From Planctomycetota bacterium (GTDB lineage Bacteria; Planctomycetota; Planctomycetia; Pirellulales; Thermoguttaceae): a stretch of DNA of 19,723 bases. The stretch covers positions 1,382 to 21,104 of the forward strand of contig JAJYGU010000331.1 in the NCBI GenBank assembly GCA_021784975.1. Reading direction: 5' to 3'. Shown in pieces: positions 14,819 to 19,723 of the stretch; within the stretch, counting starts at the first letter, position 1, and the number at the start of each line of letters is the position of its first letter. The notes under the pieces are model-generated. The model made no database searches. It had not been told where the DNA came from and was given only the letters and a program-made list of their open reading frames with translations. The position numbers were made by a program, and so were the translations under genes.

Positions 14819-16159
14819 ATGACCCGCAACCGTTATTCACGTCGCGCGTTTCTGCTGAAATCCGCCGGAGTGGCGGCCGCCACCAGCGCCGTGCCGTACT
14901 TCGTTTGGAGTCAAAGCCAGCCGGGTGGTCAACCGCCCAACGATCAGCTTCGGATCGGCTGTGTCGGGGTGGGCAATCAAGGCAGCATCGACGCCGCCGA
15001 ACATGCCCGTTTTGGCCGGATCGTAGCGGTGTGCGACGTGGACGCCAACCGGGCCGAGGCCGCCCGCTATGACCGCCGCATCGGCCAGGGCACGGCCGAG
15101 GCCTATGCCGACTATCGCCGCCTCCTGGATCGCAAAGACATCGACGTGGTGAGCGTGGTGACGCCCGACCATTGGCACGTCAAAATCGCCATCGAGGCTC
15201 TACAGGCCGGAAAGCACGTCTTCTGCCAGAAGCCGCTCACCCTGACGCTGGAAGAAGCCCAGGCCGTCCGCGACGCCTGCCGCAAGTATTCGGACCGGGT
15301 GTTTATGGTCGGCACGCAGCAACGGGCGGGGGCCGACTTTCTGCGGGCCGTCAATATGGTTCAAAAAGGACTGCTGGGTGATATCCGCCAGATTCGGGTC
15401 GGGCTGGGCGGCTGCCCGACGGGCGGGCCGTTTTCCAAGCTCGCCCCGCCGCAGGATCTGGATTGGAACGCCTGGCAGGGTCAGACCTCCAAGGTCGCCT
15501 ACATCAAGCAGCGCTGCCATTATACCTTCCGCTGGTGGTACGAATACTCGGGCGGCAAGTTCACCGACTGGGGGGCGCATCACGTCGACATCGCCACCTG
15601 GGCCATCGGCTACGACCGCCCCGGCATGGGGCCCATTGAGATCGACGGCGCCGACGCCAAGCATGCCGTCCCCTTCCGAAACGGCTTTCCGACGGTCGAT
15701 GACTGCTACAACACGGCCTACGACTTCGCGGTGAAGTGCAAGTTCGCCCACGGCCTTGAAATGACCGTCACCAGCCGCGGCGACAACGGCATTCTGTTTG
15801 AAGGCACCAAAGGCCGCATCTTCGTCAACCGCGGCCGGCTTACCGGCAAGCCGATCGAGGAACACTGGGACGCCGGCCAGTTCACCGACGCCGACGTAGC
15901 CCGCCTGTTCAAAGGCAAGCCGCATCTCGAGGATCACAAGGCCAATTTCTACCAATGCGTCCGCGAGGGAGGTCTGCCGGTTTCCGACGTCTTCAGCCAC
16001 CTGCAGTCGATCAACACCTGCCACCTCTGCGCGATCGCCGCCCGGTTGGGACGCACCATCCATTGGAACCCGAAGGTGGAGAAGATGGTCGGCGACGTTC
16101 AGGCCGCCACCTTCGCCGCACACACGCCGCGCCGGGGCTTCGAGATCCCGAGGGTGTGA
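14819..16159 (+). CDS. Tat-exported Gfo/Idh/MocA family oxidoreductase
   Basis: A 446-residue NAD(P)-dependent sugar or polyol dehydrogenase of the Gfo/Idh/MocA family. The N-terminus MTRNRYSRRAFLLKSAG is a twin-arginine signal (RR at 8-9), so it probably acts in the periplasm with a preloaded cofactor. The Rossmann domain shows RIGCVGVGNQG (45-55), VCDVDANR (71-78) and TPDHWH (115-120). The usual E-K-P catalytic motif appears as CQKPLT (136-141), keeping the Lys. The C-terminal domain contains FTDWGAHHVDIATW. ATG 14819 has AAGGAG 5 nt upstream. Multiple secreted paralogues of this family are a known feature of planctomycetes. The substrate cannot be predicted. The next gene is an SDR dehydrogenase 129 nt downstream, separated by a repeat element. 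Confidence 0.93.
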   Translation: MTRNRYSRRAFLLKSAGVAAATSAVPYFVWSQSQPGGQPPNDQLRIGCVGVGNQGSIDAAEHARFGRIVAVCDVDANRAEAARYDRRIGQGTAEAYADYRRLLDRKDIDVVSVVTPDHWHVKIAIEALQAGKHVFCQKPLTLTLEEAQAVRDACRKYSDRVFMVGTQQRAGADFLRAVNMVQKGLLGDIRQIRVGLGGCPTGGPFSKLAPPQDLDWNAWQGQTSKVAYIKQRCHYTFRWWYEYSGGKFTDWGAHHVDIATWAIGYDRPGMGPIEIDGADAKHAVPFRNGFPTVDDCYNTAYDFAVKCKFAHGLEMTVTSRGDNGILFEGTKGRIFVNRGRLTGKPIEEHWDAGQFTDADVARLFKGKPHLEDHKANFYQCVREGGLPVSDVFSHLQSINTCHLCAIAARLGRTIHWNPKVEKMVGDVQAATFAAHTPRRGFEIPRV

Positions 16160-16173
16160 GGAGTCACAGGTCG

Positions 16174-16284
16174 GGGATCAGGGGTCGGGGATTAGACGCC
16201 GGCTGGCTGTCGGCGGTAGGTGTCCTATAATGAGTGCACGCTCGATCGTTCCTTCCTGCCCCCTGATCCCTGCCCCCTGATCCC
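16174..16284. repeat. Inverted dispersed repeat between the oxidoreductase and SDR genes
   Basis: GGGATCAGGGG (16174-16184) is inverted relative to CCCCTGATCCC, which occurs twice (16260-16270 and 16274-16284) within two tandem copies of TGCCCCCTGATCCC (16257-16284). The arms are 75 nt apart and enclose the TATAAT hexamer listed separately. The right end stops 4 nt before the SDR start codon and no Shine-Dalgarno sequence remains. Confidence 0.85.
16226..16231 (+). promoter_or_regulatory. Candidate -10 of the SDR gene
   Basis: A perfect TATAAT lies 58 nt before the SDR start, between the arms of the inverted repeat. The sequence 16-17 nt upstream matches TTGACA poorly (CTGGCT/TGGCTG), so the promoter is only a suggestion. 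Confidence 0.35.
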
Positions 16285-16288
16285 TGGC

Positions 16289-17086
16289 ATGTGGCGCAAC
16301 AAAGTGGTTCTGGTCACCGGCGGGTCCAGCGGGCTGGGGCGATGCCTGGCCGAGGCCTTTGCCGCCCGTGACGCCAAGGTGGCGATCGCCGCCTTGGAAT
16401 CCGACGCCGTGGAGCAGGCGGCTAGGGCCCTGCGGGCAGGCGGCCGTGAGGCGATCGGCCTTCAGGCGGACATCACCCGGCAAGCCGATGTGGACCGCCT
16501 GTTTGCCGCAGTGCTCGACCACTTTGGCCGGCTGGACGTGTTGGTCAATAACGCCGGCCGTTCAATGCGCGGCAAGGTGTTGGAGACCACGCCCGAGCAG
16601 TTCCGCGACCTGATGGAACTGAACCTGCTTGCCCTGGTGCGTTGCACGCGGGCAGCAGTGCCGCACCTGCTCAAGCAGCGGGGCCACGTGGTCAACATCG
16701 GCTCGCTGGCCGCCAAGTCGGCGGCGCGGTGGGTCGGCGCCTATCCGGCCACCAAGTTCGCGGTGGCCGCCTACTCGCAGCAGTTGCGGCTGGAGTTGGG
16801 ACCGCAGGGCCTGCATGTGTTGTTGGTCTGTCCGGGTCCGATCGAGCGAAGCGATCCGCGGCTGTATCCTTTGGAGGGGTTGGAAGACGTGCCCGAACGC
16901 GCCCGAGCCCCTGGGGCGGGTGTGCGGGTGCGGGCGATCCCGCCGCGAGAGCTCGCCCGCGCCGTGCTGCGGGCGTGCCAGCGGCGACAGCCCGAGTTGA
17001 TCGTGCCTGGCAAGGCCCGCTGGCTGTTCGCCCTTTCGCAACTCTGGCCGCGACTGGGGGATTGGATCGTGCGGCGGGAGACGTGA
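16289..17086 (+). CDS. Short-chain dehydrogenase/reductase (SDR)
   Basis: A 265-residue classical SDR that oxidises or reduces an alcohol/ketone with NAD(P). The cofactor motif is TGGSSGLG (10-17), followed by NNAG (87-90) and the catalytic triad S139 in NIGSLAAK, Y152 and K156 in YPATK. The C-terminal region after PGPI is the variable substrate pocket; it ends in a hydrophobic stretch (WLFALSQLWPRLGDWIV) that could touch a membrane. The ATG at 16289 starts the fold directly (MWRNKVVLVTGG). There is no Shine-Dalgarno sequence: the preceding bases belong to the GATCCC repeat. The substrate is unknown. Confidence 0.92.
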   Translation: MWRNKVVLVTGGSSGLGRCLAEAFAARDAKVAIAALESDAVEQAARALRAGGREAIGLQADITRQADVDRLFAAVLDHFGRLDVLVNNAGRSMRGKVLETTPEQFRDLMELNLLALVRCTRAAVPHLLKQRGHVVNIGSLAAKSAARWVGAYPATKFAVAAYSQQLRLELGPQGLHVLLVCPGPIERSDPRLYPLEGLEDVPERARAPGAGVRVRAIPPRELARAVLRACQRRQPELIVPGKARWLFALSQLWPRLGDWIVRRET

Positions 17087-17342
17087 GCCAATGGTTTCAC
17101 AGCCATCCGGCTTTTCGTGTCTTATCTATTTTGCATCCTTCCGCCTGCTTTTCCTGTCGAATTCCCCTTGCCACAACGCGACTATTTGAGTATCTCTACG
17201 CGACCTTCGACCCTAGCTGGGCAGCACGGCGCGCCGGGCCTCGCAAAACGCGTGGTCGGCGAGCCCCGGATCGGAGTTCAGCCTCAAAGGCCTGCGGACG
17301 CTCTTCCCGAATACTTGTCAACGATGGCATAAAGGGCCGGGG

Positions 17343-19723
17343 ATGGCCGACTCCCAAACCATCACACGTTGTCGCCGGCAGCGGGGGATGGTCCATTTCC
17401 GACTAACGGTTGGGTTGGCGATCGTGTTCAGCGGCGCGGGCGCGCTGTTGGGCCAGGTCGCCCCTGGTCCGCCCGCTACCGCCTATCCGGCGGCCGGGCC
17501 GGTCGCACCGCCCAGCCCAATGTCCTGGCTTCCAGGTCAAGGAGCCATGCCCGGCCAAGGAGCCATGCCTCCGGGACCAAAGGCGCCCCTGCCGGGTCAA
17601 GTACCGGCAGTGACCGGACTCGCGCCCGGCAACTCTGCCGCGCCGCCGGCGAGCTCCGGAGCGGCGGCCGCCAAGCGGGGCCAGGAGATGGTGATCGACG
17701 TCCGCATTCTGGGCAATAAGTCGCTGCCGTTGAGCAAGATCCTGGCCTGCATCCATACCCGGCCCAATCGACCTTTCGATCTGGAGATGGTGGAAGAGGA
17801 CGTCCGCCGGCTCGACAACACCCACCTGTTCGTCGACGTGAAGACCTGGTTCCAACGGGTCAACGGCGGTCGGATCGTGCTGTTTGAAGTGCTGGAACGC
17901 CCCTTGCTCAAACAGGTGCTGTTTATCGGCAACGTCGAGGTCCACAAGAAAGTGCTGGAAAAAGAGGCCGAGCTCAAGGTGGGCGACGCCGTCGACCCCT
18001 TCGTGATTGAAGAGGCCCGCCACAAGCTGGAAGACTTTTATCACAAGAAGGGCTACAACGGCGCGCGGGTCACCTTGCTGGAAGGCAACCGGCCGCAGGA
18101 CCGCCGGGCGGTCTTTCTGATCGATGAAGGGGTCAAGCAGAAGATCTGGCAGATTAACTTCGTGGGCAATACCATCGCCACCGACGACCGCCTGCGCACG
18201 CAAATCAAGTCGAAACACCCCTTCCTATATCTCTTCGGCGGCGAGTTGGACCGCGCCCAACTCGAAGATGACAAGAAGGGCTTGGAGGCCTACTACCGCG
18301 GTCTGGGCTTCTTCTACGCCCGTATCAGCGAGCCCATCTTCGACTACAACCAGAACATGAATTGGGTCACGGTCACTTTCGTCATCGACGAAGGGGTCCG
18401 CTTCAAAATTCGCGACATCTCGGTCATCGGCAATACCAAGTTTCCCACCGAGGTCCTGACGGCCGATCTGAAGCTGAAGCGTGACGACTACTTCAACCAG
18501 GATCAGATGAAGCTCGACCTGCGCAGCTTGCAAGACAAGTACGGCTGCGTGGGCTACGTCTTTGCCGACATCAAGCCCGATATGCGGCTGCTGGAGCAGG
18601 CGGGCCACATGGACCTGATTTACCACATCAAGGAAGGCAACCGTTATCGGGTGGGTAAGATCAACGTGGTCATCAAGGGCGACAATCCGCACACCCAAAT
18701 GACCACCATACTCAATCGGCTGTCGATCAAGCCCGGCGACATCGTCGACATCCGCCAGATCCGCGAGAGCGAACGCCGCATCAAGCTGTCCGGACTGTTT
18801 GAAAACAAGCCGGGCGCCCAGCCAAAAATCGTCTTCACCCCGCCCGGCCAGGGGACCCTCGACGACGAAGATAGCCAGCCCCAGGGGCGCACGGCGGGCC
18901 GGCCCCGCGGACGTTCCGGCTCCCCCGGCCAGGGTCCGGATCCGCAGACCCGCAGCGCGTGGTACCCGCCGTCGAGCAGCCCGGCGCCACAGGACGAGGA
19001 TCGGCCGATCAACTTGACCGTCGACTGCCGCGACTGCGGCCGCTACCTCGGGCCCGCAGGGCCGGCACCGCCGCCGCCGCAAGCGCCGCCCATGCGGTCA
19101 ACCAGTCTGTGGCCGTTCCTTCGGTCGGCCCCAGCCGCGCAGCCATCGCCCGCCCCAGTCACCGTCCTCCGCTGCCAGTCGCCCGAGGCGGACCAACCGG
19201 TCTCCTTGAGTGACTTGCACCGCGGCCGGCAATCGAGTGCTTCGCAGAACCCGCTCAGCAAAGCGCTGAGTGACTTGAGGAACACAATCTCGGCCCGGCG
19301 AGCGCCGGTGGCCGGCACCTGGCAGCCGCAGTACGTGCAGTATACGCCGGAAGTCGGCCAATCCACCCCTCCGCTTTCGCGTCCGACCAATCCATGGCCA
19401 GCAGCGACGGCGCCGCCGCCCAGCGGCATAGCACCGGCAGGCTCGGCGACGACGACGCAGGCACCGGCCGGCAGTGCCTGGAACGCCCCCGGCGCCGAGA
19501 CGGCCCCACCTGCCGCCCCGGTTCAGCCGGCCCCGCCTTACGCCCAGAGTTATCCGCAGAACGCCAACCAGCCACTTCTGAATCTCCCCAACGGCGCCTA
19601 TCCCGGGCCGATCTTCGACCCCAATTCGCCCTTCAACGGCGGGCCGGCCGACGGCGCCCTCCAAGCCCCTTTCTTGAATTTTCAGGTCTTGGCGGAAGAG
19701 GCCATGACCGGCCGGGTGATGGT
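17343..19723 (+). CDS. bamA: BamA/Omp85 outer-membrane assembly protein with five POTRA domains (C-terminus cut by window edge)
   Basis: This protein folds beta-barrel proteins into the outer membrane. The frame is open for 793 codons to the window edge. The N-terminus has a signal segment (VHFRLTVGLAIVFSGAGALL), then a Pro/Gly-rich piece with a PGQGAM duplication. Five POTRA domains follow, each with the V-x-x-I/F-x-G-N-like first strand: about residues 115-186 (VIDVRILGNKSL), 187-262 (KQVLFIGNVEV), 263-351 (IWQINFVGNTIA), 352-433 (IRDISVIGNTKF) and 434-499 (GKINVVIKGDN). The next roughly 270 residues are a Pro/Ala/Ser-rich linker with a CRDC pair; the sequence then re-enters an ordered stretch (LNFQVLAEEAMTGRVM) likely to begin the barrel, which lies outside the window. 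The start at 17343 gives the longest signal; ATG 17388 is an alternative. A candidate promoter (TTGCCA, 17-nt spacer, TATCTC at 17168-17196) is weak. Confidence 0.9.
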   Translation, partial: MADSQTITRCRRQRGMVHFRLTVGLAIVFSGAGALLGQVAPGPPATAYPAAGPVAPPSPMSWLPGQGAMPGQGAMPPGPKAPLPGQVPAVTGLAPGNSAAPPASSGAAAAKRGQEMVIDVRILGNKSLPLSKILACIHTRPNRPFDLEMVEEDVRRLDNTHLFVDVKTWFQRVNGGRIVLFEVLERPLLKQVLFIGNVEVHKKVLEKEAELKVGDAVDPFVIEEARHKLEDFYHKKGYNGARVTLLEGNRPQDRRAVFLIDEGVKQKIWQINFVGNTIATDDRLRTQIKSKHPFLYLFGGELDRAQLEDDKKGLEAYYRGLGFFYARISEPIFDYNQNMNWVTVTFVIDEGVRFKIRDISVIGNTKFPTEVLTADLKLKRDDYFNQDQMKLDLRSLQDKYGCVGYVFADIKPDMRLLEQAGHMDLIYHIKEGNRYRVGKINVVIKGDNPHTQMTTILNRLSIKPGDIVDIRQIRESERRIKLSGLFENKPGAQPKIVFTPPGQGTLDDEDSQPQGRTAGRPRGRSGSPGQGPDPQTRSAWYPPSSSPAPQDEDRPINLTVDCRDCGRYLGPAGPAPPPPQAPPMRSTSLWPFLRSAPAAQPSPAPVTVLRCQSPEADQPVSLSDLHRGRQSSASQNPLSKALSDLRNTISARRAPVAGTWQPQYVQYTPEVGQSTPPLSRPTNPWPAATAPPPSGIAPAGSATTTQAPAGSAWNAPGAETAPPAAPVQPAPPYAQSYPQNANQPLLNLPNGAYPGPIFDPNSPFNGGPADGALQAPFLNFQVLAEEAMTGRVM

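Noticed and set aside
14454..14840. Minus-strand and plus-strand short frames through the 24-nt repeat (NESFPTVA / VGNDSLAT)
   Set aside because: They lack start signals, the minus one overlaps the oxidoreductase start, and composition is unlike the neighbouring genes. Kept as a repeat.
17087..17342. A gene or terminator between the SDR and bamA genes
   Set aside because: No frame shows a family or start signal. The only stem (ATGG/CCAT near 17092-17107, followed by a short T-run) is too weak to call.

Overview
The window is high-GC bacterial DNA that most likely comes from a planctomycete, probably of the Pirellulales. No marker gene proves this. The inference rests on a Tat-exported Gfo/Idh/MocA oxidoreductase, an ExbD-like protein with a long coiled coil, a BamA homologue with a very long Pro/Ala-rich linker, and several families of short dispersed repeats lying between and inside genes.

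Layout. Positions 1-4364 are all on the minus strand: a type I restriction-modification methyltransferase subunit (hsdM, cut by the left edge), an ExbD/TolR-like membrane protein, a secreted protein in which I see two SPOR-like repeats, and clpS. A divergent region (4365-4577) separates clpS from an M20 metallopeptidase on the plus strand. A 335-bp repeat-rich gap follows and ends in 14 perfect copies of CCCAAAT just before serS. serS is followed by a tightly packed plus-strand run: a 56-residue membrane protein overlapping the serS stop, a TSUP-family permease, and a PIG-L deacetylase overlapping the permease stop. Next come a small Tat-signal protein of unknown function and, two bases later, a stand-alone N6-adenine DNA methyltransferase. 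The minus-strand ammonium pair amtB-glnB faces that methyltransferase. A 616-bp divergent gap carrying palindromes and a 24-nt triplicated repeat leads to a Gfo/Idh/MocA oxidoreductase, an SDR dehydrogenase, and a BamA/Omp85 gene cut by the right edge.

How the genes work together. Most are housekeeping: translation (serS), regulated proteolysis (clpS), nitrogen uptake and sensing (amtB-glnB) and outer-membrane assembly (bamA). The ExbD-like and SPOR-like genes form a likely two-gene envelope operon. Two DNA methyltransferases (type I hsdM and the stand-alone enzyme) are the only defence- or epigenetics-type genes, and no complete defence island is visible.

The most interesting layer is the repeats. 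Short low-complexity words form inverted pairs with about 75-nt spacers at two loci. They abut start codons that lack a Shine-Dalgarno sequence (serS, SDR), and one hairpin copy lies in frame inside the stand-alone methyltransferase. An exact 45-nt in-frame duplication in the M20 peptidase and a 24-nt x3 array upstream of the oxidoreductase add to the picture of active small-scale repeat dynamics.
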